Origin: Craterostigma plantagineum
Lineage: Eukaryota > Streptophyta > Magnoliopsida > Lamiales > Linderniaceae
Assembly (NCBI GenBank): GCA_027422505.1
Contig: JAPQWV010000018.1
Span: 13,596,001 to 13,660,000, forward strand
Reading direction: 5' to 3'
Length of the DNA: 64,000 nt
This document shows, piece after piece, positions 30,389-43,400 of this stretch; position 1 is the stretch's first letter, and each line of letters starts with the position of its first letter. The notes beneath the pieces are model-generated. The model did no database searches. It saw only the letters and a program-made list of their open reading frames with translations, and was not told where the DNA came from. Position numbers and translations under genes: made by a program.

Positions 30389-31600
30389 ATGGTGATGGTA
30401 AATAGATTTATATCAGAGAAAATGCAGAGATGCCATGATTATATCTACGCCTTGGAAGAAGAGCGTAGGAAGATTGAGGTTTTCCAAAGGGAACTTCCAC
30501 TGTGTCTTGAGCTTGTTACACAAGGTTTTCTTTTCTTACACATAACATTTCACTTATGATGTTTACTAAGTCACAACAGTTTTATAGATTTTATGTAAAC
30601 TTCCCTTTTTATTTCTCTTGCAGCTATTGAGACATGCAATTTGCACAGCCAATCAGAAACCTCGGAGCAACAAACGTCGAGTGTGCCCTTTGTTGAGGAG
30701 TTTATTAACATAAACAATCCTTCATCAGAAGATTATTGCATTGACCTAAATAAAGATGAAGGTAGCAGTTGGGACATGGATAATAATGACATTCATGGTA
30801 ATAACAATATTCACAAGAGATCAGATTGGCTTAGATCTGCAGATTCAGCGCGCATGGAAGAGGTATTAAACGATGTGGGATTTTGCTAAATATCGTTAAA
30901 AATCAGATCTTTATATCTATTTATTTATTTCTCAACCGATTGATATAGGGCTCACAGGAGAATCTTGAAGTACCCCATAAGGCAGAGGGTAAGAACAAAG
31001 GGAAGAATAGTAACTGCGATAATAACAAATATAAAAGGGTAGAAAAAGAAGGGAAATCTCAAAAGAAAACAAGGAGATTATGGTCAACTGAGTTGCACAA
31101 GAGATTCGTGCAAGCCCTAAAACAGCTCGGCGGTTCACATGGTATATTGAAAATTAATAAGCAATTGAATTAAATTTAATCCCCATTACGCCTTCAAAAC
31201 GAAGTAATAAATGAGTGTTTGTTGCGTATTTATACGTGAAGTTGCTACACCTAGGCAAATTCGGGAGTTGATGAAGGTGGATGGGCTCACCAATGATGAG
31301 ATTAAGAGCCATCTACAGGTTTTGCACCTTTCATGTTTTCTTTATTTGTTTTATAATTTTTTTTATTTAGGTTTGTAATGACAAATTGAATTCTTTCTCA
31401 TTTACTTTCGTTATCTACAGAAATACCGTTCGCACAATCGGAGGCCGAGCCAAAACAATGACTGCAGTGCTACCACCGCCGCACAAACACCACAATTCGT
31501 GGTGGTCGCCGGAGGCATATGGGTGCCGCCGGAATATTCCGTCGTGCGGCAACCAGTCGCCGGAGAATCGTCAAACTCCGGCGAGATCTCAGCTAAATGA
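30389..31600 (+). CDS. GARP (G2-like) transcription factor, NIGT1/HRS1/HHO family
   Basis: Five exons with GT-AG borders: 30389-30524, 30624-30862, 30949-31141, 31242-31318 and 31421-31600 (825 nt, 274 residues). Phases match at every junction. The N-terminal region has the family's conserved block ([20 protein letters not shown]). The DNA-binding domain spans exons 3-5, with [40 protein letters not shown] and IKSHLQKYR. The C-terminal part has the family phrase [14 protein letters not shown]. Members are nuclear repressors in nitrate and phosphate responses (known for the family, not shown here). CIDLNKD could be a weak EAR-like motif. The protein is somewhat shorter than I recall for relatives. 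An earlier in-frame start is not obvious. It appears intact and is the only clear host gene here. Confidence 0.93.
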
Positions 31601-31695
31601 CAAAACGCAATCATCGCTCAATTAATGCTTATTCACTGGCTCATCATCTAATTGGGGAAATAGATCTACTGCCATCTACGAGAGGTTCTCGCCGT

Positions 31696-31701
31696 AATAA
31701 A
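31696..31701 (+). terminator. Possible poly(A) signal of the GARP gene
   Basis: AATAAA lies 96 bases after the stop codon, a reasonable distance for a plant poly(A) signal. The surrounding sequence becomes T-rich after 31760. Not decisive. Confidence 0.4.
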
Positions 31702-33065
31702 GATCGTTCTAATTCTAAGGTCACTTCCTCTTCGACGCATCATAGGACATCGAAGTGTTGATTATTTTTGTTTTTTCTTTTTTGTTAATATTATTATTAG
31801 TATACTAAGTTCTTGGAAAGACTTGTTTACTTACTATACTTATCTAGGCTATGCACCCACATACAAACATATGTATTTGTATACGCAAAAATATATTATC
31901 CTTATCCGTATGTTAAATTGTGTGTATGCTCTTCTTTTTCTTGCTTTCATATATCTTGTGTTCGTTTGGGATTATAAAATTAAAAAAAAAAAATTATTCA
32001 GCCCACAAGTTAGTGCTAGAGACATTTTGGCCATTAAATGTCTGTTGAAGCATTCTTAGCCGCATTTAGTACTGTTGAATATATGTGAATGAATATATAG
32101 TAAGCTTCTTCGTAAGATATTATTAGAGGCTGCGATGCACTTGATAATTAATCCTTAGTCGAGTTCCAAAAGCTTTATTCCTTTATTTCGATTCCATATA
32201 TTTATTTCTCTCTACCTCATGCAAGAATATGCTTGGACATAAACATAAATGGTTACGTTGCATAGCTAGAGAAACGATGATGTGGCAATATGGCAACATA
32301 TGGATATATAAATTATTATCTCTACATTTAATTATTCTGATTGGTTAAAGCATATTCTCTCGCTTTTATTAACATTATCCTTCGTTCATTGAAGAGAAAA
32401 AAAATTCGCGAAATTAGGTAAGATATATATCGGTGTTCTTTCTCACGAGAAGCTTGCTTTGGATAATGATGAACATCACATGAAGGTCATCATTTATGGT
32501 TTGACTAATATAAGATATACCTAAATAAAAGATCAAAGATTATAACAAAACGTGTCACACAGCGGTAAGATTGTCCTTTTCAGTTCAAGTAGGGTTAATT
32601 GTCTTTTATAGTTAGCATAGATGTTAGGATCGGGTTGCGTGTTTAGAGGGGGTTGCGTGTTAGACACCGGTGCTTGATATTTGTGTATGAAACTTATGCG
32701 GAAGCAAACCGGTCGGTTTTGAACTAAGACCAGATAAGAGATGTGATTTGTGTGTGTGTGTTTGCGAAAGACACAAATTTATTTCTGGAAGTTCGGAGCC
32801 AAAAATCACCTATGTCTCCCCTTCTTCCCCGCAAGAAAGGCACCATTAGAAGACTCAGTTTTACAACCCCAGTAGCACCACCTCCTTAGCTAGACTAACA
32901 CAGTACAACCTACACGGCTATACTCAGCTAACCAAACTCATAGACACCACTTAGACAGCTTTTTACAATCCGTCTACTTTCAAGAGCATTTTACAGTCCC
33001 TTGAGAACAACTCACTTATTAAACATGAGACACGAGAGTTTATTTTACAGTCCCTTCAAGAAATA
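31702..33065. other. Intergenic DNA between the GARP gene and Copia B
   Basis: AT-rich with no supported gene to about 32620. From about 32624 to 33100 the sequence changes character, with GC-richer phrases, a short GT run near 32749 and two copies of TTTACAGTCCCTT (near 32991 and 33046). This may be transposon leader or LTR sequence belonging to Copia B, but no primer site or matching LTR was recognised. Confidence 0.45.
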
Positions 33066-33102
33066 TTGTTCAGTTTATTTTACAGGAGTTTAACCTTCAC
33101 CA

Positions 33103-34360
33103 ATGGCTTCCACAATATCGTTAAACGTTGCCAACTTTGTTACCCTCAAACTCACACCAAACAACTATCTCTCTGGCGTGAACAAATGCTTGCATTAGCC
33201 GAAAGTCAAGACATGGTCGGAGTTCTCACTGGTGAGAAAAAGAAACCAGCCATGTACACCAACGCCGAACATCAACAAACGATGACGACAATGAAGCTAT
33301 AAATCAAATTTCAGAAGGTTTTCTCAAATGGAGAAAAGAAGACCGTCTCCTCCGTGGATGGATCATTGGAACACTCACAGAAAAGACCTTGGGCTTAGTT
33401 ATTGGCCTCGACTCATCTCAATCAGTTTGGAATGCGTTGGAGGAAGCATATGCCCAAGATTCACAAGAAAGAGAATTTACTCTACGGCAACAACTTACTT
33501 TCCTAAAAAAGGAATCAAACCAGTCCTTATCAGACCATCTAAGAAGATTCAAAAGTATATGTGATAGCCTCGCAGCCATAGGCAATCCCATACCCGACAA
33601 AACCAAAGTTTACTCATTGCTAGCCAATCTCGGCCCCAAGTATGAATCGTTCACAACCACAATGCTCAAACTTTCAATGCCGTCCTACACAGAGGTTGTC
33701 TCACTTCTACAAGGCTTCGAACAACGCAATTCATGGATTGAAGAATCAAATACCCCATCATATGCGTTTTATGGAGAGCGTAATCACCGTCATCAGCATC
33801 AAAACCACAACAATCGTCACAACCAGTTCACTTCAAAAGGAAGAGGATTTCAGGCGACAAATAACAACTTTTATTACTCTAATGTTGCAGGTAATAACTC
33901 TAACTCAGGGCAATCATCTCAAAGGGGTAACAATGGCATTTCTCGACCACCACCACCTGGTAAGAGAAGAATGAATACTACAGAGAGAGAGATGTATAAA
34001 AACGAGGTATGCCAACTATGTGGAAAGCAAGGGCACATCGCCAAAATATGTTGGAGTCTACCGACACAAGCACACAATGATGAACTTCCCCATGCACTTG
34101 CCGCTCTCACCATGGACACCTCCATCGCTGATACTGAGTGGACCACCGATACTGGCGCGTCGAACCACATGACCGCAAATTCAGGTATGCTTTCTAATCT
34201 CAGAAAATATGTTGGTTGTGATTCTGTATTTATTGGAGATGGTTCTCCTCTAAAAATAGATGCAGTTGGTGACACCTTGGTATCTGATGGTAAAAATAAA
34301 TTATTATTGCGCCGATGTTCTATTAGTCCCACGATTGACGAGGAACTTACTCTCCATTAG
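33103..34360 (+). pseudogene. Copia gag and protease of Copia B
   Basis: The start is probably ATG 33103 (MASTISLNVANFVTLKLTP). A frame change near 33160 leads into WREQMLALAESQDM, then a second frame from 33389 carries the Gag core (LGPKYESFTTTMLKLSMPSY) and CCHC knuckle CQLCGKQGHIAKICW (near 34010). The protease motif is WTTDTGASNHMT (near 34140). The frame ends at 34360, with integrase continuing in an overlapping frame from 34260. At least three frame changes make it non-functional. Confidence 0.85.
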
Positions 34361-37300
34361 TCAATTAACGTCACAATATCCATTAAACTGTGACTTCACT
34401 AATGAGTTGTTTTGCATTAAGGAACGAGCAACAGGGCAGATCCTACTAGTGGGTCAGCGTAAAGGTGATCTTTATGTTTTGTCTAAGATGAAGGAGGCAA
34501 ATTTCTCGACTCGACAATATTCAGGGACAGAGGAGTTATGGCACCAACGTCTTGGGCATCCGCAAAGTTCTACAATTAATTTTTTGCGCAAACATAAGTT
34601 GATTTCTGTTATTTCAAATAAAAAAGTTGACACTTTTTGTGAAAGTTGTCAACTTGGAAAACTCAACAAGTTACCCTTTAATGCTTCTAATTCTGTTAGT
34701 ACGAAAATTTTTGAGAAAGTTCATTGTGACATTTGGGGACCAGCTCCCATTTTATCTCTTGGAAATTTCGATACTATGCATGCTTTGTCTACGATTATTC
34801 TCGTTATATGTGGTTAATTCCAATTCGTGCTAAATCTGATTTCTTTGATGTTTATTTGGCATTTGAAAAGTATGTGCATCGACAATTCAATGCAGAAATA
34901 AAAATATTTCATACTGATGGAGGCGGAGAGTTTGTGAATAACAGACTCAAACATCATTTTCAACAACAAGGAATCATCCATCATCTTTCATGTCCTTACA
35001 CACCCGAGCAAACAGGAATTGTTGAACGTCGACATCGCACTATTAGAGAACTTGGCATGACTATGATTTTTCATAGTGGCGTTTCCAGGTTGCTATGGGT
35101 TGACGCTTTTACTACCGCGACTTATTTAATTAACCGTTTGCCTTCTTCTTCATTAGGATTCGATACCCCTTATTTTCATCTACATAGTTCTCATCCTACA
35201 TATTCCATTTTACGTGTTTTTGGATGCAGGTGCTACCCATACATTTGGGATATGAAGAAAAATAAATTTGATTCTAAAACTTTACCTTGTGTCTTTGTAG
35301 GTTACAGTAACCAATATAAAGGGTATCGATGTCTAGATCCAACAACCAACAGAGTGTTTGTTTCGAGACATGTGGTATTTGATGAAAATAATTTTCCTTG
35401 CAAAACTAAAATGCCTTCATATCCTTCAAATGCAGGTTTCACTGAATTTTTGAGTCCCGTTCCGCCTTTATCACTAAATCAGACCAGTGCTCCTGAGGAA
35501 AACGCATCTCCACCAATCCCAATACCATGCAATATTTTACATGAATCATCAGCTATTTCTGATGTCGAAGATGCTACCTCTTCCCCCTCCATGACTTGTG
35601 ATCATAACCAAGCAGCGACACCTCAATCTCCATCACCGTCTGCTGCAGATACTTTGGCTCCCCAAAATGATTTTATTGATATATCGTCTCATGCCGATGG
35701 CATGCTACCAAGTCCAGGTAGCTCCTCATCTCCTTCTTCGTCTAACTTTGACTCTTCCTTACATGTTGAACAGGCCCAATCAGAGTCAAGTCGTATGGTC
35801 ACTCGCGCTCAACATGGCATATACAAACCTAATCCCCGTTATGCTCTCATTCATGAGTGTGCTGATATTCCAAAAGAACCACGTAGTGTTAAAATGGCTC
35901 TACAACATGCTGGTTGGAGACAAGCTATGATTGAGGAACTTGACGCACTACACAAAAATCAGACATGGACCTTAGTACCTCAGGAACCTCACATGAACGT
36001 TGTCGGATCAAAATGGGTGTTCAAAGCAAAATTAAAAGCAAAAAGGACTTGATCAACTAAAGGCCAGGTTAGTTGCCAAAGGATACCATCAGGTGGATGG
36101 TAGTGACTTTACTGAAACTTTCTCTCCGGTTATAAAACCAGGTACAATACGTCTAGTTCTTAGTTTAGCATTAGTTCGTAAATGGGACATTAGGCAATTT
36201 GATGTCAAAAATGCTTTTCTCCATGGATTTATAACTGAAGATATTTACATGGATCAACCTCCTGGTATGCATGATTTACTCTTTCCCTCTCATGTTTGTA
36301 AACAGAAAAAAGGCGCTTTATGGTCTCAAGCAAGCACCGCGAGTTTACAAACATGAGACCATAAAGTGCCTTTTTTGCTCGCTAACGGTTTTTTCTGCAG
36401 CCTAGCGGATCCATCTCTTTTTATTTTGCACTCCCCTCTTGGTACGTTAATTTTACTACTTTATGTCGATGACATGCATTTGACAGGATCCAATTCAAAA
36501 TTACTTGATGATTTCGTCGATCTTTTACACTCTGAGTTTGCTATGAAGGATTTAGGTTCCATTCATCATTTTCTTGGAATTGAAGTTAAGCGAGATAAAA
36601 ATTCGCTACACCTTTCTCAAACTCATTATGCTTATTCAATTCTTGATAAGTCGCATATGCTCGATTGCAAACCATGCATACCCCAATGGAAACTACGACT
36701 AAAGGCTTAGTGCTACCACACCTTACCCCGACCCCTCTCTCTACCGTAGCATTGTCGGTGCTCTACAATACTTGACTCTTACCAGACCCAACTTGTCATT
36801 TTCTGTTAATTATGTCTCTCAATTTATGCAATCACCTTCTCTCACTAGTATGAAAATGGTTCGTCGCATTTTACGATATGTAAAGGGCATCATCAATCTC
36901 GGGTTACATTTAACGGGTGATTCTACACTTGATCTTTGTGGTTTCTCTGATGCAGATTGGGCAGGTTGTCCAACCACTCGAAGATCCACAACCGGCTTTT
37001 GTACTTTCTTGGGGCGAAATATTATCTCATGGTGCGCCAAAAAGAACCAACTATCTCTCGATCCAGCACTGAGGCTGAGTACCGTGTGATGGCTAACACC
37101 GCTGCAGAATTAACCTGGCTTACATTCCTCTTACGCGACCTCCATATTCCTCAATCACAACCGCCAACTCTCTTCTGTGACAACTTAAGTGCGTTACATA
37201 TGACTATTAACCCTGTTTTTCATGCTCGCAGCAAACACATTGAACTGGACCATTTTGTTCGTGAGCAGGTCTCGATGGGACTCCTTATTACTCGACACAT

Positions 37301-37380
37301 CTCGTCTACTCTCCAAATTGCCGACATCTTTACGAAACCCCAATGTAAAGCTTCCTTACGCCACTTCCGCAACAAACTCT
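34260..37380 (+). pseudogene. Copia integrase, RT and RNase H of Copia B
   Basis: Integrase has ELWHQRLGHPQSSTI, CESCQLGKLNK, HTDGGGEFVNN and YTPEQTGIVERRH. Reverse transcriptase has [32 protein letters not shown] and an intact catalytic YVDDMHLTG (near 36460). RNase H has LDLCGFSDADWAGCPT, SRSSTEAEYRVMAN and RSKHIELDHFVREQ. Breaks lie near 34800, 36050, 36360, 36710 and 37080. The one near 36300-36376 is caused by an inverted insertion replacing the [10 protein letters not shown] coding stretch. Confidence 0.88.
36291..36376. repeat. Templated inverted insertion inside Copia B RT
   Basis: A 23-base arm (36306-36328) recurs inverted at 36354-36376 with one mismatch. A separate 12-base piece CATGTTTGTAAA (36291-36302) recurs inverted at 36344-36355. 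The inverted pieces sit where the codons after GLKQAPR should be, so local RT coding was replaced by reverse-complement copies of its own upstream sequence. Confidence 0.85.
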
Positions 37381-37411
37381 GCCTTCAGCCTCGGCATAGT
37401 TTGAGGGAGGA

Positions 37412-37616
37412 TATTAAATACAGTAACAATATTGACGCCATAAATTGGAGTGATAAGGATGGAAATTGGAGTGATAAGGATGGAAGTCAAGCTGTGAATA
37501 TCCTTCCCGAAAATAGAGAGATTGTGAAGAGTAATTCAAGGGATCTTATTGGGATCCAATCACTGCATTATGGGAAATCATCGAGCAATCTTCTCCCATT
37601 AATATAATCATTGTAG
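37412..37616 (+). repeat. Partial 3' LTR of Copia B
   Basis: It begins directly after the purine tract, with TATTAAATAC rather than a canonical TG start. It contains a tandem 21-bp duplication (GGAGTGATAAGGATGG repeated, about 37442-37485). It ends where sequence homologous to element 1 (from about 12312) begins. Confidence 0.5.
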
Positions 37617-37752
37617 TTGGCCTATTGGGGAGAGACTCTTGTAATGCTCTTGGCTTGTGTCTTAGTCATCCCCAGCCTAACATCAGGTCCTAGTTTGGTC
37701 AGCATCCAGACGTAGGTCATCCTCTTCTGCTGATCCCAATGAGAGATCCCTC

Positions 37753-40451
37753 TTAGCTCGAACTCATTCGGCTTCTCACTCTGTCCGGAGACCTCCAAAT
37801 ATTCTCACGAACTTCTTCAAGGACGGGAATTTCTATTTGGATGTTCTCCCATTGCGTGTCGATCCGGACGGTCCCTGACGTTAGATTTGGAGAGGGAACC
37901 GCCTGTTGAGCGATTAACTCTGGTAGCCTTGGGATAACTCGCTCATAGTCTTCACTTTCCTGAAGCTCGTCATCTTCTATGATTACGACGCTTGTTGTAG
38001 AAAGCACCGGACGTCGTGAAGTCGTTGTCTTTGATGCTCCTCGGGCATGGAGTGGGTCATCCACTGTCTTTCGAATAGTACTTGTCTAGGGCCTCGTGTG
38101 GATTGACGCCATGTCCAGAGAGTCCCGGTTGGTCTGGAGCGACTGAGGGAGTGGCTTGGGTAGCTGCTAGAGCTACAGGCATCGCAGCACTTGCTTCTTC
38201 TTCCGGAAGCAAGGGGCTTGAGTAGATCGGTGGGGTGGACGGAGGCGTCCTCGGGTGAAAGGTTGGTGGGTCGATGTGGGCGGGGCGGTGCGTGGTGTTG
38301 GTAGTTTGGGCTTGGTGGGTGGTTTGTTTTTGGTTTGTTTGGGTTTCACCATCTCCAGCGCTTGTCTGCGTAGCGCCCGAGCCTTGTCCTTGGCCGCTTG
38401 TTGATGTCCTTGCCTCTTCTCCCCCTCATGAGGGTCCTGATCGTCAGGATCGTCATGTCTGCGCCGTGAGTGGGAGCTTTGGCCTCGGCAGGTGTCAGTC
38501 GGTGGCTCAGGATGGTCCGCCAATCGCCTATAGAGGGATTCTTCTTGCGGCGATCGGATGGAAACGCCTATCAGACGGGCTAGGAGAATGTCATGGAGCT
38601 CGGTGATGGGGATTGTGTATGGGTTGATGAGGATGGAGGAAGTGTCTAGAGGGTCGGTGGGTGTGGGTTGTGGAGGTGTGGGGTTGGTTCGTGACGACGG
38701 GCCTTCAGAGGCAGGTGCTTTCCCGGTATCTCTTTGGGATGCCTCGAGTGCTTGGAGTACTCTCTCCGTGATCTTTTCTTCCATTGATTGTACAGCGGCA
38801 GAGAGAGCGGCCTGGAACTGTTCGGTCGTCACGAAGGATGCGGACGCCTCCTGAGATGGACCAGGACGACTGATGTCGCCTATTATCAACCCTTGAGTAG
38901 ACACCGACTCTGTGGGTTGGCTCTCAGTCACTTGAGATTGTGACTGTATGAGACTTCCACCCAATCCTCGAGTCGAATGTAGAGGATTCGTCTCTATGGG
39001 TGTTAAGGCAGGCTCAGGTTGCGCCTGCGAACCAGACACCACATGAGTTGGTTGCGGCTCAAGATTGAGCGAAGAAGTGCCGGCAACACTTGTCGTTGTG
39101 GTCAGCGTGATATCTGGTGCATCGGTGACGGCCGGGAAGAGGGACTCTTGAATACTAAAGCTTCTGGGAGTCCGTCTTATCAGGCTAATCTCCTCATCTG
39201 ACTCCGTGTCGGATGGTGTAGCTGTGTGAGGAGTGGGATCACGTTCAACATCCCCTGGAGCCTGATCCGTCACCAGTTGAAGCGAGCTCTGCCCAATTTC
39301 TGTCTCGGGCTGTGCTTCTTGTAGAAGAGCCTCCTCAATGGTTTTTTCGAGCAGGCCTACATGTAAGGGCTCTTCCACTTGTAATTCAAGGTCAGGAGCC
39401 TCGAGTTCCATCTCCGTGGCCACGACGTCTATCAGCGTATCATCGACGTCGGGCATTGGCTCTTCGACCAATTGCGGCTCCTGAGCTAGCTCCTGAGCGA
39501 CATCATCAATCATCGCATCCTCAGGGCTTAGCTGTTGTTGCGGTTGGGGAGGGCTCATGTGTACATCTGCCGGGGGCCCTCTAATCATTTCCTCTGTGGG
39601 GTGATGTTCCCGGCAGTATCTCTGATATTCAGCTTCTGCAGGGTCAGCGAGCCGAAGAAGGTTGAGAGGTATGGCCATTGTAGGCTGTGTAAGGTCCACC
39701 AGCCTTGGGTTGTGGAAGAATTTGAGCCGGACGGCTGATAGTTTCCACCCGGTGGCAGGCGAGGAATGTTCTGCGCGTACATCTCCATGTGTTGTCGGAT
39801 GATGACGGAGAATCATCTCGCGTACGGCACGTTCTTGGACCGGTTGTTCTCCTTTTGTCTGATCTGTTCTGCAAGGTCGTTCTAGATCAGCTGGGCGAAA
39901 TCATAATTTCGCGAGAACACGACTCCGTGAAAAATCCGGAGGATGTGGCCGTTGCCCTTGTCGATACCAGCGTGCTTCGGCGATAGACACTTGTTAACGA
40001 TCCCGAACAGTGTCTTCCATGGGTGAGGGATATCGTTGCTCTGAACCTGAGCGAGCTTGATGACCGGTGGACGGTAACCTATTTGAAGGAAATCAGCCAC
40101 CATTTCTTCATCTGATGGGAGGGGGTCGTAGTTTTGGCTGTGAGGGAGGTCGAGTAGAGCTCTGAACTCGTTCTTGCCCATGCAAATGTGCCTCGTCCCT
40201 ACAACCGTCATGAAATGTTATCCCCCGTCCAAGATGATGCTCTTGATCATCCCCCAAAACTGCTGGAGGTAGACCATCGGCACTGATGTCGTCACGGTAA
40301 GTCCATGCCATAGGGGATGGCCTTGAAGGATTGACACGATGATGTCGTCTGGACACCGGAAGGTGGCCAGGTCCAGTTGGAAGTTCGTGTCGTGGACATT
40401 GAGATATAGGGATTTCTCGTATATGTGATTATAGGTTGGATAGCTATCCAT
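37753..40451 (-). pseudogene. Third ORF of element 2
   Basis: The start MDSYPTYNHIYEKSLY at 40451 follows TCTTATTTTTCAG on the minus strand. A TAA near 40220 and a break near 39885 split the N-terminal part, which has VPMVYLQQFWGMIKS and KTLFGIVNKCLSPKHAG. The middle is a single open stretch of 547 codons (39816-38173), acidic then Ser/Thr/Gln/Pro-rich, with ITERVLQALEAS and RRRHDDPDDQD. The next frame (38064-37753) holds DDELQESEDYERVIPRLPEL. The C-terminal 218 residues present in element 1 are missing through truncation. Its function is unknown; the position equals env in retroviruses. Confidence 0.75.
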
Positions 40452-43400
40452 CTGAAAAATAAGACATATAAAAGTTTATTAGTTCAATTTTATTTTCAGT
40501 CGAAGTATGAATAAATTTCATCAAACTAAAGTAATATCGCAAGTAATCGCATGTTCGATGAATTTTGAATTGAAAACATATCAAATGCATAGTATATGCT
40601 CAATTTTGAAAAATCGTAATGATGAGTGTAATTTCGAGTGAAGTATGAATCGCGTGAAAAATAGTTCGAAATTTTTCTAAGTGTTGAATCGTGAAAAGGA
40701 CACTGTTCATGCCGAGAAAATTTTCGCTCGATAAAATTGATTTTGAAAATGATTTCATATGCATTGATTTCAATTGTAATGACTCAGTTCGATTTTTCGA
40801 TCGAGAAAATTTTATACGCAAGTCCGCTACAGAGTAAAAGACTTAGTAAAATTTTCTAAGTATTGAAGTTGAAATCGAGACTGTAGTCGACCTATTTTAC
40901 GATCGAGAAAAATTCCGTGTAAATTACGATCGAGAAATTATTTCTCAGGTAAATTTACTATCGAGAAATTTTCCTCGATTGAATAAAATTTTCGTTTTGA
41001 AATTTGTCGAGCGGAATGTGATTTTCGATTGTAAGTAAAATAATTTTCGCTGCGATATAATTTTATCGAGAAATTAGTCAACGAAAGACTAAGTCAATCG
41101 TCGAGAAATTTTCCAATCAATTAGATCTCAAGCGGCAAATTTTGCGATCGAAAAATTAAGTGTTGAAAATTAATTTCTCGCTGCTAAATTTTTGCGATCA
41201 AATTGAAATGGAATCGAAAATTTCTATTTTACGATCGTAAGTTTTACGCTTGATAAAATTAGCATCTAAATTGTCTAATCAGTGCGTAAGTTTTTCGCTC
41301 ATAAAAATCCTAATTAGATTTCTCGATGGTAAGTAAATTTTTCGGTCAAAATCTTCTATCGTGGCGACTAAATCAGAATTTTACCGAACGAAAAACTAAT
41401 TCGACACAAACAGTATCTCAATTAAATCGGAATTCAATTAAGACCGTTTGCGATCGACAAAGTTCTTCGATGGCTTTAAAAACTCAAATACCCAGTTTCA
41501 TCAAAACTTAGATTACAGTCGAAGATGCAGATTTTCCGATGATCCATTCTATCAGATTCATAGAGAATATCGAAACTATCTTAAGTGCAGGCATTAAACT
41601 CAGATAAAGTTCAAAATCAAGCCTAAAACACTATGAAATAGTATGCGATTTTCTCAGTTTTGAAGAACAGTCGAGAAACTAACATAAATCATGCGAAAAA
41701 CTACAAAATGCAGATGCTAACGAAGTTAAATCACACGCAAATGGCAACATATTCTCATTTCTACCTTAAACAGACAATTTCGTGTTGAAGATCGAAAGAT
41801 TTTTGAGAAATTTGAACTGTCTGTGAAAGTTTTTCGCGAGAGAAATTTTTGCGATTTAGGGTTGCGTGAGAAAAAGTTTTTCGACTGACAAAAGTTAAAC
41901 TTTTATTAACTATCATTAAGTCAAATGTTGGGTTTGCGATTGGACGTTTTGCGATTAAATGGATCAGGCCCATTACTATTTGCGCTCGAGAAATTTTTGA
42001 TTTGAAAATTTCCTCTCAATTCAAATTTTTCGATCGCAAATTATCGCGGCCAATCAAAATTGTTCCCAACACTGTTTACGATCGAGAAACTTATGATCGT
42101 GAATTAAGTCTTCTATCTAGTTTCTCGATAGTAAGTACTTCTAAAATTTTTCAGATTGACCCCTATTTCAAAATAAAACCTTTTGTAAGACTCCCCCTTA
42201 GTATTTAAAATAAATGCAATTAACTCCCTGTATTGTCCGTGTAGTAACGTCTAGCTCCCATGGCAGAAGTTTTGAAGATCTGTACCACTTAGAGATAAGC
42301 GTTAGAAATAATGGAGTTAATCAACAATTATTTTTGGCAGTTTTATCTTTGAAATATTTGGTCTTGTATCTAGCTCCTCTCTCCGTAGTATCGACGTCTC
42401 GCTCTTTTAATTTTGAAAGATCTGAAATACTCAGAGAAACGTCAAAAATATTTGGAGCTAAGCTACAAGTCTTATACTTGCTCCCCCTCAAATGATGCAC
42501 AGGAATTGACTAATTATGCAAGCATATGAAATCAATTCAAGTCACGAGCACACAAATTTACCAAGTAAGCATGTATACATGGTCCCCGAAAACATGTACT
42601 TTAAAGTTTTGTGTGAGGGTAGAAGCAGTGAAAAATTTATCGCATTTAGAAAATTCAGTACCAATGCAATCTAAAATTGCATTTAGAATGTGCGATACTC
42701 TAAAGAAATTCGCATTTATTCAATTCAACGCATATGAAACATAATATTTCATGTCAAAATGTGCGAATTTTATTATTTATTGTTTATTTATTATTATATA
42801 TATGTATATATATATATATATATATATTTCATATTTTTTTTATGGGGTCAGATTATTTGCTTCGATCAATCGTCACGCCGAAAATTTTACGAGACATTTG
42901 AAAGAAGAAAATGCCGTCACGTCATGTCGTCAAACTAAAGTCCTAAGTCCATAGACTGGTCCATTTCGACAACTCTCACCAGGTTCGCTCTTGCTCTCAA
43001 TTATGGTTATCTCGGGATTTTTATATTTTTATCACTCAAGTCAACACAAGCAATTTTAAGTCAATTACCTGTGATCGAGGTATTTTTTAATCATTTCACC
43101 TAAGCGAGAGACCGTTTATGTGGAATCAAAGGGTTGTAAGGGTTATAATTTGGCTAGGACTTAGAACGGAAGGAATTCAAAGGAAAGTGAGCTTATCTCT
43201 TCATCGTCTTCCAATTCTACATCCGTCTCCCTTTTTTTTCGGCGTCTCTCTTCTTTTCAATCTCTTCTCCCTCTTTTTCTTTTAAGAACTATCCCTTTTT
43301 ATGTTATGCTCAAGCTGAAGCTCCACTTCTCCATGAGGCTCTAGGAGATTATCGTAGGCGAAGTTCTTCTTGTTGGTTCTCGGGCCGATACTGAGCTCCT

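Larger units (their letters stand above)
33066..37616 (+). mobile_element. Decayed Copia element (Copia B), same family as Copia A
   Basis: Gag, protease, integrase, RT and RNase H follow in Copia order on the plus strand. A purine tract TTGAGGGAGGA (37401-37411) is followed by a probable truncated 3' LTR (37412-37616). The right end abuts element 2 sequence without visible target duplication, and both partners are truncated there. The 5' LTR was not identified. Confidence 0.87.

Noticed and set aside
31629..31760. Possible extra coding exon after the GARP gene stop (LAHHLIGEIDLLPSTRG)
   Set aside because: The family's C-terminal phrase and a stop are already complete in exon 5, and there is no splice site supporting an extra exon.
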